Shown one piece after another: positions 7,790 through 17,198 of a DNA stretch of 64,000 nucleotides. The notes beneath the pieces are model-generated. The model was given only the letters and a program-made list of their open reading frames with translations. It made no database searches and was not told the origin of the DNA. A program made the translations under genes and the position numbers. The first letter of the stretch is position 1. The number at the start of each line of letters is the position of its first letter. This DNA comes from Roseateles sp. YR242 (GTDB taxonomy: Bacteria; Pseudomonadota; Gammaproteobacteria; Burkholderiales; Burkholderiaceae_C), in contig NZ_FOAV01000009.1 of NCBI RefSeq assembly GCF_900109745.1, positions 161,890-225,889 of the forward strand. Reading direction: 5' to 3'.

Positions 7790-7858
7790 GTCCATTGCGC
7801 TTGCCTGTTCAGCGGATGTACGCTCAGCTGTCAGCAGGCATGACCCGGGAGTCGAACC

Positions 7859-9310
7859 ATGGCCAGCATTACCTCCACCGGCACCATCACCTCCACAGGG
7901 GTGGGCAGCGGTCTGGATGTCGACAGCATCGTGTCCAAATTGGTGGCGCTGGAAAAACAGCCTGCGGTGGACCTGCAGGACCGCACCAGCACCATCAAGA
8001 CGCAGATCTCGGCCTACGGCAAGATTCAAAGCGCCATGAGCGCGATGCGGGATGCGGCTTCCAAGCTGACCACCCCCACCACCTGGTCGGCGCTGACCGC
8101 CACCTCGTCGGACAGCAGCATGGCCACCGTCACCGCCGGCTCCGGCAGTGGCGCGGGCAGTTATGCCCTGTCGGTGACCCAACTGGCCGCCGCGCAAAGC
8201 ATCTCCAGCAAGGCCATGGCCAGCACCGACACCGTCGGGGCCGGCACCATGACCATCGAGCTGGGCCAGTGGGGCGGTACGGAAGCCTCCCCCACCTTCA
8301 CCAGCCAGAACGGCAAGACGCCCATCAGCATCACGGTGAGCGCCACCGACACGTTGGCCAGCGTGCGTGACAAGATCAATGCCTCCGGCGCTGGTGTCCT
8401 GGCCTCGGTGGTGACCGATGCCACCGGCTCGCGGCTGGTGATCCGCTCGCAAGACACCGGCGAGGCCAATGGCTTCCGTGTCACGACGGCCGATGCCGAC
8501 GGCACCAACGGCGATGCCAGCGGCCTGTCCGCCCTGGCCTACGACCCGACGGCCAGCATCAAATCCATGACGCAGAACGCGGCGGCCCAGAACGCCAAGC
8601 TGACCATCAACAACATGGAAATCAGCTCCGCCACCAACACCATCGAGAACGCGGTGGATGGCCTGAGCGTCAACATCCTGAAAAAAGGTGACTCCACCGT
8701 CACCGTTGGTCAGGACAAGGACGCCGTCAAGAAGTCCATCAATGATTTCGTCACGGCCTACAACACCCTGATGAACTTGATGCGGGACAACACCAAGTAC
8801 GACGATTCGAACAAAACCGCCGGCACCCTGCAGGGCGACAGCACCGCCGTCAACCTGCAGATGCAGTTGCGCAACATCACCTCCACCGGCAGCACGCTGG
8901 GGGGCGCGTACGCGCGCTTGTCCGACCTGGGGTTGAACATCGGCACGGCCGGCACCATCACGGTGGACGACACCAAGCTGACCAGTGCCCTGGGCCACAT
9001 CAGCGACCTGAAGCAGCTGTTCATGGGCACGGACAGTACCAATGCGGCCAACAACGGCATTGCCACCCGCTGGCGCGCGTTTGCCGACCAGGTCACCGGC
9101 ATGGATGGCAGCATCACCAGCCGCACGGCCGGCCTGCAGTCCCGCGTCACCGCCAACGACAAGCGTGTGGACGAGCTCAACGACCGGGCGGCCTCGTACG
9201 AAAAGCGCATTCGTGCGCAGTACACGGCGCTGGACACCCAGATGGCCAAGCTCAACGACATGTCCAGCTACGTCAGCAAGCTCTCCGCCATGCTGACCAG
9301 CAGCAGCTGA
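7859..9310 (+). CDS. fliD: Flagellar filament cap protein FliD (HAP2)
   Basis: FliD of 483 residues, a normal length. It forms the cap at the filament tip and guides flagellin insertion. The N-terminal GVGSGLDVDSIVSKLVALEKQP is the conserved coiled-coil entry; the middle carries ASVRDKINASGAGV and a VGQDKDAVKKSINDFVTAYN motif; the C-terminal region (YEKRIRAQYTALDTQMAKLN) is the second coiled-coil half. The start follows CGGGAG. The gene is preceded by a sigma-28-like promoter and a leader hairpin and followed by a terminator before fliS, so fliD and fliS appear to be separately transcribed although adjacent. Confidence 0.96.
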   Translation: MASITSTGTITSTGVGSGLDVDSIVSKLVALEKQPAVDLQDRTSTIKTQISAYGKIQSAMSAMRDAASKLTTPTTWSALTATSSDSSMATVTAGSGSGAGSYALSVTQLAAAQSISSKAMASTDTVGAGTMTIELGQWGGTEASPTFTSQNGKTPISITVSATDTLASVRDKINASGAGVLASVVTDATGSRLVIRSQDTGEANGFRVTTADADGTNGDASGLSALAYDPTASIKSMTQNAAAQNAKLTINNMEISSATNTIENAVDGLSVNILKKGDSTVTVGQDKDAVKKSINDFVTAYNTLMNLMRDNTKYDDSNKTAGTLQGDSTAVNLQMQLRNITSTGSTLGGAYARLSDLGLNIGTAGTITVDDTKLTSALGHISDLKQLFMGTDSTNAANNGIATRWRAFADQVTGMDGSITSRTAGLQSRVTANDKRVDELNDRAASYEKRIRAQYTALDTQMAKLNDMSSYVSKLSAMLTSSS

Positions 9311-9405
9311 GGCGCGCTGGAAGGCCGCAGAAGGCGGTGTCGAGGGCGCCAGAAAAACAGCCCCGGGAAGCCCCCCTTCTCCGGCGCTTCGAAAAGAGCA
9401 CCCCC

Positions 9406-9433
9406 AAGCCTCCTCACGGAGGCTTTTGTTTTT
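9406..9433 (+). terminator. Rho-independent terminator after fliD
   Basis: AAGCCTCC-TCAC-GGAGGCTT forms an 8-bp stem with a 4-base loop and is followed by TTGTTTTTG. Confidence 0.85.
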
Positions 9434-9478
9434 GTGAAATACCGCAAAATTTCCAGTGAAATTACAGCGAGGGGCGGC

Positions 9479-9505
9479 TCAAGTTAGCCGCGTGAGGGCC
9501 GAAAA
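9479..9505 (+). promoter_or_regulatory. Sigma-28-like promoter of fliS
   Basis: TCAAG at 9479 and GCCGAAAA at 9498 are separated by 15 bases after TCAA, the canonical FliA spacing. It lies between the fliD terminator and the fliS start. Confidence 0.6.
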
Positions 9506-9541
9506 CTAAAACAAGCACTACGACAAACCTCGCAGCACATC

Positions 9542-9976
9542 ATGTACGGTAACTCCTCACCTTTCGCCTCCCACGGTCAGCGCGCAAGCAACATGTACAA
9601 CCGCGTCGGCGTGGAAACCGATGTGCTGCAAGCCTCGCCGCACCGCCTCGTGCAGCTGCTGCTGGACGGCGCCAACGATGCGATGTCCCAGGGCCTGGGA
9701 GCGATTCGTGCCCGTAACGTGGAAGTCAAGGGCCGCGCGCTGAGCAAGGCGGTCCGGATTCTGGACGAAGGCCTGAAGGCGGCCTTGAACACGGAATCCG
9801 GCAATCTGGCCCTGGACCTGCGTGACCTGTATGCCTACATGAGCATGCGCCTGACGTATGCCAATCTACACAGCGACGCGGCGGCCGTGGAGGAATGCCA
9901 GCGCCTGATGCAGCCCATCCGCGAAGCCTGGGCCAGCATTGCCCCGGCCCTGACCGAACAACGCGCCGCCGCCTGA
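9542..9976 (+). CDS. fliS: Flagellin export chaperone FliS
   Basis: FliS of 144 residues, within the family range. It binds the C-terminus of unpolymerised flagellin in the cytoplasm and delivers it to the export gate. The N-terminal Y-x3-GVETDVLQASPHRLVQLLLDGA segment and the IRARNVEVKGRALSKAVRIL helix are characteristic. It starts at ATG 9542 behind its own sigma-28-like promoter and a terminator that isolates it from fliD. A fliT-like gene follows after 41 bp, matching the common fliD-fliS-fliT order. Confidence 0.95.
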   Translation: MYGNSSPFASHGQRASNMYNRVGVETDVLQASPHRLVQLLLDGANDAMSQGLGAIRARNVEVKGRALSKAVRILDEGLKAALNTESGNLALDLRDLYAYMSMRLTYANLHSDAAAVEECQRLMQPIREAWASIAPALTEQRAAA

Positions 9977-10017
9977 ATTCAGGCATTGATCACGGACCTA
10001 CCGCACCGAGCAGTACC

Positions 10018-10392
10018 ATGAGCAAGCATTCCGCCGCCAAGATCCAGACCGCGCAGAACGCCGCCCCGGCACCAACCGCCCCGACGACGACCATGAACAC
10101 TCATCTCCTGAGCTACTACGAAGCCATCGAACAAGCCAGTGCTGACATGCTGAATGCCGCTCGCACCGGCAATTGGGATGAAGTGGTCAAGCTCGAAGGG
10201 GCCTGCGTGCTGCTGATCTCGCAACTCAAGCATGCCGCCACGCAGCAAAACCTGGGTGCGGAAGAAACGCAGCTCAAGAGCCGGATCATGCAACGCATCC
10301 TGCTGAACGACGCCGAGATCCGCCATCTGGCCGAACCCTGGCTGGAAGACCTGGACCACCTGATGCAGGGCAAGTCCAAGACGGTTCACTGA
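10018..10392 (+). CDS. fliT: FliT-like flagellar chaperone
   Basis: This small helical protein is 124 residues from ATG 10018, or 99 residues if translation begins at ATG 10093. The FliT-like part (LLSYYEAIEQASADMLNAARTG, then WDEVVKLEGAC, ending in a helical LEDLDHLMQ tail) starts at the second ATG; the first 25 residues are Ala/Pro/Thr-rich and may be spurious. In enterics FliT chaperones FliD and binds FlhC to repress class II genes. Identity is by position after fliS, size and helical pattern; sequence similarity in this family is weak. No strong ribosome site supports either start. Confidence 0.75.
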   Translation: MSKHSAAKIQTAQNAAPAPTAPTTTMNTHLLSYYEAIEQASADMLNAARTGNWDEVVKLEGACVLLISQLKHAATQQNLGAEETQLKSRIMQRILLNDAEIRHLAEPWLEDLDHLMQGKSKTVH

Positions 10393-10490
10393 TCCAAAGC
10401 GGTGGTGGCCCTGACGCTGGCCGGTGGCGTTTTGCCCTGGTGTGGAGATGCAAGGGCCGATCTCTCCGATGACGTCTTGAGCGCCCTTCC

Positions 10491-11255
10491 TTGAACGACC
10501 GATCTTCAGTCCCCACTGCAACGCCGGACGCCGCCGATGCCGATTTCCGGCTCGACGCGCCCGGCGAAATCATGAGTTGGCTGCGCGAATTGCTGCAGTC
10601 GCAATCCCGGGTGCAGCTCAGCACGCCGGACGGTGAGGCGGTGCACACGGTGCTGCGCGCCCTGGACACACCGCACGGCATGTTGACCTTTGAGGCCCCG
10701 CAGGACCGCACGGCGGCGGAGCCGGTGCTGGCCAGCACCGAGGTCATGGCCACGGCCTACCTGGACCGTATCAAGCTTCAGTTTGACCTCCCGGGCCTGG
10801 TGGGGGTGCGTGGCACCGGCACGGAAGTGCTGCGCGCGCCGCTTCCACAGCGGATCTATCGCTTCCAGCGCCGGCAGGCCTACCGGGTCCAATCCCAGGG
10901 CCAACTGTTTCCAGCGTTGCGCCTCTCCTCGGTCGAGGGTGTGCGTATTCGCGTTGTGAACGTGAGTGGGGGTGGCCTGGCGCTGCAATGGCCGGCCAGG
11001 GGCACCCCGGGCGTTGTGGCGACCTTGCCGCCACCGCCGGCGCAGGGTGAAGAGGTGATGGGCACCTTGGAGCTGGAACGGGAAGTGAATTTCTCGGTGC
11101 TGCTGCGTGTGCAGCATGTCACGCCTGGCGAGGGTGAGGCGCCCCACCATCTGGGATGCGCCTTTGTCTCCCTCTCCCCTTCGGCCGCCCGAGCGCTCCA
11201 GCTCTTCATCGACCAGGCCCAAAAGCGCGAACGCCTCATGAAACGCCCGGCCTGA
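10491..11255 (+). CDS. YcgR-like flagellar brake protein (PilZ domain)
   Basis: A 254-residue protein with an N-terminal YcgR domain (residues about 15-120) and a C-terminal PilZ domain. The c-di-GMP motifs are visible: an arginine-rich RFQRRQAYR at about residue 124 and NVSGGG ([D/N]-x-S-x-x-G) at about residue 158. When bound to c-di-GMP, YcgR proteins act on the flagellar motor to slow or bias rotation. The predicted start is TTG at 10491, since a stop lies at 10470 and the family alignment begins before the first internal ATG (Met28). Its position after fliT supports a motility role. Confidence 0.88.
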   Translation: MNDRSSVPTATPDAADADFRLDAPGEIMSWLRELLQSQSRVQLSTPDGEAVHTVLRALDTPHGMLTFEAPQDRTAAEPVLASTEVMATAYLDRIKLQFDLPGLVGVRGTGTEVLRAPLPQRIYRFQRRQAYRVQSQGQLFPALRLSSVEGVRIRVVNVSGGGLALQWPARGTPGVVATLPPPPAQGEEVMGTLELEREVNFSVLLRVQHVTPGEGEAPHHLGCAFVSLSPSAARALQLFIDQAQKRERLMKRPA

Positions 11256-11344
11256 GCAACGCCCGCCTATTGCTCCCATAGGCACCTAGTCGCGCCGAAC
11301 GCGCGAAGCGCCGTTCAAGCGGGGCTCTGGTATGCGAAGAGGGT

Positions 11345-11428
11345 CACCGCCGGGCCGCCCCAAGGTGGCCCGCAGCCCCCTCGGGGGGCGGATGGGCGGG
11401 CCCCTAGGCCCGAACAGCCGGGGGCTCC
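11345..11428. repeat. GC-rich element after fliE, related to the flhD-flhC repeat
   Basis: It shares GCCGGGCCGCCCCAAGG, CCCCCTCGGGGGG and AGCCGGGGGCTCC with the two copies at 1471-1725. In both places it begins right after the stop codon of the upstream gene (flhD, fliE) on the minus strand. Confidence 0.75.
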
Positions 11429-11429
11429 C

Positions 11430-11747
11430 TCACACCTGCATGTTCATGATTTCTGAATAGGCGGAGACGAGGCGATTTCGGACTTGCAGGGTGGCCTGGA
11501 AGCCGATCTGGGCCTTCTGCATCGCCACCATGGTCTCTTCCAGGCTCACGGTGGGATTGTCCAGCTGGACTTCGCGCTGGAGGCGGGATGCCTCGTTCTG
11601 CTGCGTACTGACGGACTTCAACGCCGAACTCATCGCATCGGCGAAGTTCGCACCTGACGCGGGCTTGGCCACCGGCTGACCCTGGGGGGTCAATCCGGCA
11701 CGGGCCACCGCGTTGGCGAAATTGAAGGGTTGAAGTTTCAGGTCCAC
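11430..11747 (-). CDS. fliE: Flagellar hook-basal body protein FliE
   Basis: FliE of 105 residues, the normal size. It is the adapter between the MS ring and the rod and the first protein exported by the flagellar secretion system. The C-terminal SLEETMVAMQKAQIGFQATL segment and the NRLVSAYSEIMNMQV end are diagnostic. The start is read as GTG at 11747 (VDLKLQPFNFANAV), because frames further upstream give no family match. The gene diverges from fliF with 166 bp between, so the two probably share a regulatory region activated by FlhDC. A GC-rich repeat element begins immediately after its stop. Confidence 0.93.
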   Translation of the reverse strand: MDLKLQPFNFANAVARAGLTPQGQPVAKPASGANFADAMSSALKSVSTQQNEASRLQREVQLDNPTVSLEETMVAMQKAQIGFQATLQVRNRLVSAYSEIMNMQV

Positions 11748-11913
11748 GGAACGGACTGTAAGGAATTGCCGACCCGCACAAGGTTGAAACAAGGGGGCCT
11801 TCTTCGGCCTGTTTCCGGCATTCTTGAGCCTGGTCTTGAGAATAATTCGTCTGCGGCCTGGTATGACCCCGGCCGAGCGACCCCAGACCAACCAACGCCG
11901 ACCACGCCGCCCC

Positions 11914-13659
11914 ATGGACAACGCCCTGAGCAGCCCCGCCGCCGGACTCCCCGAGGTGAAGAACACCACCCCGACGAGCTTCCCGGCCCGACTGGCCGCG
12001 ATGCCTGCCAAGAGCAAGATGATGCTCGGCGGTGGCGTCGCCGCCTTGTTGGCGGTGATCGTGGCCATGAGCCTGATGACCAGCAAGGGGGACTTCCGCC
12101 CGCTGTTCTCCGGCCTGTCCGACAAGGACGGCGGCGCCGTGATCGCGCAACTGGCCCAGATGAATGTGCCCTACCGCAACGAAGCGGGCGGCACCATCAT
12201 GGTTCCGGCCAACCAGGTCTATGACCTGCGCATGAAGCTGGCCTCGCAAGGCCTGCCCAAGGGCGGCATCGTCGGCTTCGAGCTGATGGACAAGCAGTCC
12301 ATCGGCCAGACCCAGTTCAACGAGCGCCTGAACTTCCAGCGCGGCCTGGAAGGCGAACTCGTGCGCACCATCACCGCCATGTCCGATGTGGCCGACGCCC
12401 GCGTGCACCTGGCCATGCCGCAACAAAACGGTTTCTTCCGCGAACAGCAAAAACCCAGCGCCTCGGTCATGCTGACCCTGCGCGGCGGCCGCACCCTGGA
12501 CCGCAACCAGATCGCCGGCATCGTGCACCTGGTTTCCTCCTCGGTGCCGGAACTGAACCCCAAGGCCGTGAGCGTGCTCGACAGCACCGGCGCCCTGCTC
12601 TCCAACAACACCGACAACAACAACGGCACCGGCCTGGACAGCCAGCAGTTGCTGTACAAGCAGCAGGTCGAGAACAACCTGAACAAGCGCATTGCCGAGC
12701 TGCTGGAGCCGGTGGTGGGCCGCGAAAACCTGCGCTCCACCGTCACGGCCGACGTGGACTTCAGCCAGGTGGAATCCACCGCCGAAGAGTTCAAGCCCAA
12801 CCAGGGCCCCAACACCCAAAGCTCGGTGCGCCGCATGAACTCGGAAGAGCAGACCGGCAGCTCGCCCGGCACGCCCACCGGTGTGCCCGGCGCCACCACC
12901 AACCAGGTGCCGCCCCAGTCCACCGCCCCGATCAACGGCCAGGCCCAGCAACTGCAGCCGGCCGGATCAACGGGTGGCTCGCAGAACGTCCGCCGTGTCA
13001 ACGGCACCGAATTTGAAGTTGACCGCACCGTGCGGGTCACCCGCAATGCCATCGGCCAGGTCCGCCGCCTGAACGCCGCCGTGGTGGTCAACCAGAAGAC
13101 CGTGACCGACCCCAAGGGCAAGACCACCAGCCAACCGCTGTCCGAAGAGGAACTGCAGAAGCTGGACGGCCTGGTCAAGGAAGCTCTGGGCTTCTCGCAG
13201 GACCGCGGGGATTCGGTGAAGGTGATCAGCGCACCGTTCGTGACCGAGAAGCTGGAACCGAACGACGTGCCGCTGTGGCGTCAACCGTGGCTGCGTGACA
13301 TCGCCCGTGATGCCGCCATCCCTGCCGCCCTGGTGCTGGTGGCCTTGATCGCGGTGTTCGGCATGGTTCGCCCGGCCCTCAAGGCGGCCTTCCCGCCGCC
13401 GCCGGAAAAAGAGGCTGCTCCCAGCATCACCGAACTCAGCGAGATCGAAAACGAGCAGTTGGCGCTGGCCGGCGGCCGCGCAGGTGGCGCTGGCGGTGCG
13501 GGCGCAGGTGCGGCTGGCGGACTTCCTGCCCTGGAAGCCCCCATCTCCAACGACAAACTGATGCGCGCACGCCAATTGGCGAAGGAGAATCCGGTGGCAG
13601 TGGCCAACATCATGCGTGCCTGGGTGAACGGCGAAGAGCTGGAAACCGCCAAGCGCTGA
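11914..13659 (+). CDS. fliF: Flagellar MS-ring protein FliF
   Basis: FliF of 581 residues builds the membrane-embedded MS ring that seeds basal body assembly. Visible parts are an N-terminal membrane segment (GGGVAALLAVIVAMSL), the YscJ-like ring region (RPLFSGLSDKDGGAVIAQL; NEAGGTIMVPANQVYDLRMKL), a Pro/Gln/Gly-rich linker at about residues 300-355, a second membrane segment (AAIPAALVLVALIAVFGMV), and a cytoplasmic tail ending in NIMRAWVNGEE that binds FliG. The start at 11914 is chosen because upstream codons lack family match. fliG follows after 72 bp, heading the fliFGHIJK run. Confidence 0.96.
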   Translation: MDNALSSPAAGLPEVKNTTPTSFPARLAAMPAKSKMMLGGGVAALLAVIVAMSLMTSKGDFRPLFSGLSDKDGGAVIAQLAQMNVPYRNEAGGTIMVPANQVYDLRMKLASQGLPKGGIVGFELMDKQSIGQTQFNERLNFQRGLEGELVRTITAMSDVADARVHLAMPQQNGFFREQQKPSASVMLTLRGGRTLDRNQIAGIVHLVSSSVPELNPKAVSVLDSTGALLSNNTDNNNGTGLDSQQLLYKQQVENNLNKRIAELLEPVVGRENLRSTVTADVDFSQVESTAEEFKPNQGPNTQSSVRRMNSEEQTGSSPGTPTGVPGATTNQVPPQSTAPINGQAQQLQPAGSTGGSQNVRRVNGTEFEVDRTVRVTRNAIGQVRRLNAAVVVNQKTVTDPKGKTTSQPLSEEELQKLDGLVKEALGFSQDRGDSVKVISAPFVTEKLEPNDVPLWRQPWLRDIARDAAIPAALVLVALIAVFGMVRPALKAAFPPPPEKEAAPSITELSEIENEQLALAGGRAGGAGGAGAGAAGGLPALEAPISNDKLMRARQLAKENPVAVANIMRAWVNGEELETAKR

Positions 13660-13731
13660 ATGCCATCGCCCTGAACCCTGCCCCGCCCCGACTCCCCCAG
13701 CAACCACCCCAGGACCCAAGCGAGACCCGAC

Positions 13732-14727
13732 ATGGACGACAAAGGCGTAGAAGACGCAGCCATCCTGCTCATGTCCCTGGGCGAGGAAGAGGCGTCCGAG
13801 GTCTTCAAGCACCTCGCGCCCAAAGAGGTGCAGAAGCTCGGTGAAACCATCGCCAAGATGAAGGTGGTGCCGCGCGAGCGCGTCGAAAAGGTGCTGGACA
13901 AATTCGATCTGGTGGCGGAGTCCCAGAGCACGCTGGTCTCCGACACCGACGAATATGTGCGCTCGGTGCTGCGCAAGGCGCTGGGCGAGGACAAGGCCAA
14001 CCTGCTGCTGGACCGCATCCTGCAGGGTTCGGATGTCTCGTCCATCGAGAGCCTGAAGTGGATGGATCCGGGCTCGGTGGCCGAGCTGCTGCGCAATGAA
14101 CACCCGCAGATCGTGGCGGCCATCCTCTCGCACCTGGACTTCGACCAGAGCAGCTCGGTGCTGCGGGTCTTCACCGAGCGCCAGCGCAACGAGGTGCTGA
14201 TCCGCATCGCCACATTGGACGGTATCCAGCCAATGGCCCTGAAAGACCTCAACGAGGTGATGGGCCAGATCCTGGCGGGCGGCGAACGCATGAAGAAGTC
14301 CAACCTGGGCGGCGTCAAGACAGCGGCGGAAATCATCAACATGATGGGCTCCAGCGTCGAAGCCTCGGTGCTGGATTACATCCGCGAGGCCGATTCCGAC
14401 CTGGCCCAGAAGATCATGGACAACATGTTCACCTTCGACGATCTCGAGAAGATCGACGACCGTGGCATCCAGGCCGTGCTCAAGGAAGTGCAGTCCGAAT
14501 CCCTCATCGTGGCCCTCAAGGGCGCCGGGCCGGAACTGCGCGAGAAGGTCTTCCGCAACATGTCCAGCCGCGCGGCCGAGACCCTGCGCGAGGACCTGGA
14601 GTCCCGTGGGCCGGTGCGCCTGTCCGAGGTGGAAGCCGAGCAGAAGGAAATCCTCAAGGTGGTGCGCCGCCTGGTGGACGAGGGACAAATCGTCCTGGCG
14701 GGCGGCGGCGACGACCAATTCCTGTAA
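13732..14727 (+). CDS. fliG: Flagellar motor switch protein FliG
   Basis: FliG of 331 residues, the standard length. It is the C-ring protein that contacts the stator and transmits switching. The N-terminal domain (DAAILLMSLGEEEASEVFKHL) binds the FliF tail; the middle carries the EHPQIVAAILSHL armadillo motif; the C-terminal domain (RGIQAVLKEVQSESLIVALKG) contains the charged torque helix, with alternating Lys/Glu/Arg/Asp. It follows fliF directly in the same direction. Confidence 0.97.
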   Translation: MDDKGVEDAAILLMSLGEEEASEVFKHLAPKEVQKLGETIAKMKVVPRERVEKVLDKFDLVAESQSTLVSDTDEYVRSVLRKALGEDKANLLLDRILQGSDVSSIESLKWMDPGSVAELLRNEHPQIVAAILSHLDFDQSSSVLRVFTERQRNEVLIRIATLDGIQPMALKDLNEVMGQILAGGERMKKSNLGGVKTAAEIINMMGSSVEASVLDYIREADSDLAQKIMDNMFTFDDLEKIDDRGIQAVLKEVQSESLIVALKGAGPELREKVFRNMSSRAAETLREDLESRGPVRLSEVEAEQKEILKVVRRLVDEGQIVLAGGGDDQFL

Positions 14728-14763
14728 TAGTCCCACCTATTGCAGTCAGGACACGCCCCACCG

Positions 14764-15720
14764 ATGGTCACCCGCCCGCCCCGCCAAGTGCCACCGCCGA
14801 CCCGCCCGGAGGGCGACCAGCCGCGCGGCAACACCTACAGCCGCATCATTCCGCGGGAAGAGCTGTCAGGCTTTGCGGCCTGGAACCCCGGCTCGCTGGA
14901 CAACGGGCAGGCGCCACGCCGCCAGCCGGTCAGCGCGCCGCCGCCCGTGGAGCCACCGCCCCCGCCGCCCCCGCCTCAGCCCAGCATGGACGAGCTGCTG
15001 CATGCAGCCCGCCAGTCCGGCTACCAGGACGGCTACCGGGACGGCATGGCTGCGCTGGACGCCTTCAAGCAGAGTTTTGCCAAGCAGATCAGCACGCAAG
15101 TGGGTGCACTGGTGACCAGCTTCGATGCGGACCTGCAGAGCCTGGAAGGCGACATGGCCGAGTCCCTGGCCCGTACGGCCGTGGAACTGGCCCGGCAGGT
15201 AGTGCGCTCCGAACTCGCCACACGCCCCGAACTGATTGCCAAGGTGGCCCACGACGCGGTGGAAGCCCTGCTCATCAACGCCCGCCACGTGCGCATGCGC
15301 GTGCATCCGGATGACCTGCCGCTGGTGCTGGAAGGCGCCGGCGATGAACTGCGTGCCCGTGAGACGCAGGTGATTCCGGACCCCACCGTCGCCCGTGGGG
15401 GCTGCAAGGTGGATGCCGACATCTGCAGCGTGGACGCCACCCTGGCCGCCCGCTGGCAGGCCGCCGTCAGCACGCTGGGCCAGTCCTCCGTGTGGGAGGA
15501 TCGACGCGGCGGCATGGAACCGGCGCCCAGCCGTTCGGGCTTCGACCCCCGAGAGGAACCTCGCGTTGAACGTCGGGCCGTGCCGCGGGATGGCCCCTCG
15601 GCGCCCCCGGCAGCGCCAGGGCCCGCCCCCTACGCGGCGTCCGGCGAGGCGCCACAGGAACCCCGCTGGGAACCCAGCCGCTTCGACCCCAGCCGCTTCG
15701 GCGACGACACCCCTGCCTGA
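14764..15720 (+). CDS. fliH: Flagellar assembly protein FliH
   Basis: A 318-residue FliH, long for the family because of a Pro-rich N-terminus (about residues 1-80, including a run of eight prolines) and a disordered Pro/Arg-rich tail after about residue 255. The core is recognisable: YQDGYRDGMAALDAFKQSFAKQ with FliH-type Gly-x3-Gly-like spacing, then a VsrA/V-ATPase E-like region (ARQVVRSELATRPELIAKVAHDAVEAL) and HVRMRVHPDDLPLV. It binds and restrains FliI and docks the ATPase complex to the C ring. Start ATG 14764 is preferred over TTG 14740; neither has a strong ribosome site. It lies 21 bp before fliI. Confidence 0.9.
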   Translation: MVTRPPRQVPPPTRPEGDQPRGNTYSRIIPREELSGFAAWNPGSLDNGQAPRRQPVSAPPPVEPPPPPPPPQPSMDELLHAARQSGYQDGYRDGMAALDAFKQSFAKQISTQVGALVTSFDADLQSLEGDMAESLARTAVELARQVVRSELATRPELIAKVAHDAVEALLINARHVRMRVHPDDLPLVLEGAGDELRARETQVIPDPTVARGGCKVDADICSVDATLAARWQAAVSTLGQSSVWEDRRGGMEPAPSRSGFDPREEPRVERRAVPRDGPSAPPAAPGPAPYAASGEAPQEPRWEPSRFDPSRFGDDTPA

Positions 15721-15741
15721 CCGCCCGACGGACACCGCGCC

Positions 15742-17166
15742 ATGAGCACCCGTACCGACCGTTGGCAGCAGTACTTCCGTGACCTGCAGAACTTCTCCGG
15801 AAACGCCCCTTCGCTGGAGCCTCAGGGCAAGCTGGTGCGTGTGGCCGGGCTGGTGCTGGAAGCCACCGGCGTGAAGGTTCCCGTGGGGTCGGTCTGTGAA
15901 ATCCACATGCCCTCCTCCGCGGCACAGCCCCGGCGCGGCCAGCGGCCGGTGCAGGCGGAGGTGGTCGGTTTCTCGGGCGACCGCGCCTACCTGATGCCCA
16001 CGGACGAGATTCACGGCCTGGCCAGCGGCGCCATGGTGCTGCCCCGCCCGGCTGCCCTGCATGGCCCCGTGCTGGGCGAAGAACGCCACCCCTGGCGGCG
16101 GGACGAAGACCGGGGCCTGCACCTGCCCATGGGCGACGGGCTGCTGGGCCGGGTGGTGGACCCGCAGGGGCACCCGCTGGACCGTGGCGGCCCGCTGCTG
16201 AACGTGCGCGACGAGCCGATGGTGCGCCGCTCCATCAACGCCATGGACCGCGACCCGGTTCGCCGCCCGCTGGACACCGGCGTGCGCGCGATCAATTCCC
16301 TGCTCACGGTGGGGCGCGGCCAGCGCCTGGGCCTGTTTGCCGGCACCGGCGTGGGCAAGTCGGTGTTGCTGGGCATGATGGCCCGCTACACGCAGGCGGA
16401 TGTCATCGTGGTGGGCCTGATCGGTGAACGCGGCCGGGAAGTGAAGGAATTCATCGAGGACATCCTGGGCGAGGAAGGCCTGCGCCGTTCGGTGGTGGTG
16501 GCCGCGCCTGCGGATGCGCCGCCGCTGTTGCGCATGCAGGGAGCCAGCTACTCCACCGCCATCGCCGAGCATTTTCGGGATCGGGGGCAACATGTGTTGC
16601 TGCTGATGGACTCGCTGACCCGTTACGCGATGGCTCAGCGCGAGATTGCCTTGGCGATTGGCGAACCACCCGCCACGAAGGGCTACCCGCCTTCGTGTTT
16701 TGCCAAGCTTCCGCAGTTGGTGGAGCGCAGCGGCAACGGTCTGGCGGGGGAAGGGTCGATCACGGCCTTCTACACCGTCCTCTCTGAAGGGGACGACCAG
16801 CAGGACCCGATTGCCGATGCGGCGCGAGGCATTCTCGACGGGCACATCGTGCTCAGCCGCGAACTGGCCGAAGGTGGCCATTACCCCGCCATCGATGTGG
16901 AGAAATCCATCTCCCGCGTCATGACGGCCGTAGCGGACCGCCGACATGTTGAACTCGCGCGGCGATTTCGGCAATTGCTCGCGAAATACAACAAGGCGCG
17001 TGATCTTATTCAACTCGGCGCCTACCAACCGGGGCACGATCCGGAGCTGGACGCCGCCGTTCGCCTGCATGCCGACATGGTCCGATTGCTTCAACAAGAC
17101 ATGCATTCACCCGCTTCATTAGCGGATTGCCTCTCTCAATTGGCGGCCACACTTAATTTCGCGTGA
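15742..17166 (+). CDS. fliI: Flagellum-specific ATP synthase FliI
   Basis: FliI of 474 residues, the ATPase that unfolds and releases export substrates at the flagellar type III gate. The Walker A motif GTGVGKS lies at residues 201-207, Walker B in [11 protein letters not shown] at about 290, and the arginine-finger region further on; [10 protein letters not shown] and the [16 protein letters not shown] segment are typical of type III ATPases. The start is ATG 15742, 21 bp after fliH. It is the fourth gene in the fliF-fliK run. Confidence 0.97.
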   Translation: MSTRTDRWQQYFRDLQNFSGNAPSLEPQGKLVRVAGLVLEATGVKVPVGSVCEIHMPSSAAQPRRGQRPVQAEVVGFSGDRAYLMPTDEIHGLASGAMVLPRPAALHGPVLGEERHPWRRDEDRGLHLPMGDGLLGRVVDPQGHPLDRGGPLLNVRDEPMVRRSINAMDRDPVRRPLDTGVRAINSLLTVGRGQRLGLFAGTGVGKSVLLGMMARYTQADVIVVGLIGERGREVKEFIEDILGEEGLRRSVVVAAPADAPPLLRMQGASYSTAIAEHFRDRGQHVLLLMDSLTRYAMAQREIALAIGEPPATKGYPPSCFAKLPQLVERSGNGLAGEGSITAFYTVLSEGDDQQDPIADAARGILDGHIVLSRELAEGGHYPAIDVEKSISRVMTAVADRRHVELARRFRQLLAKYNKARDLIQLGAYQPGHDPELDAAVRLHADMVRLLQQDMHSPASLADCLSQLAATLNFA

Positions 17167-17198
17167 AAGACGTGGAAATCCGTGGATGAGGTATCCCA

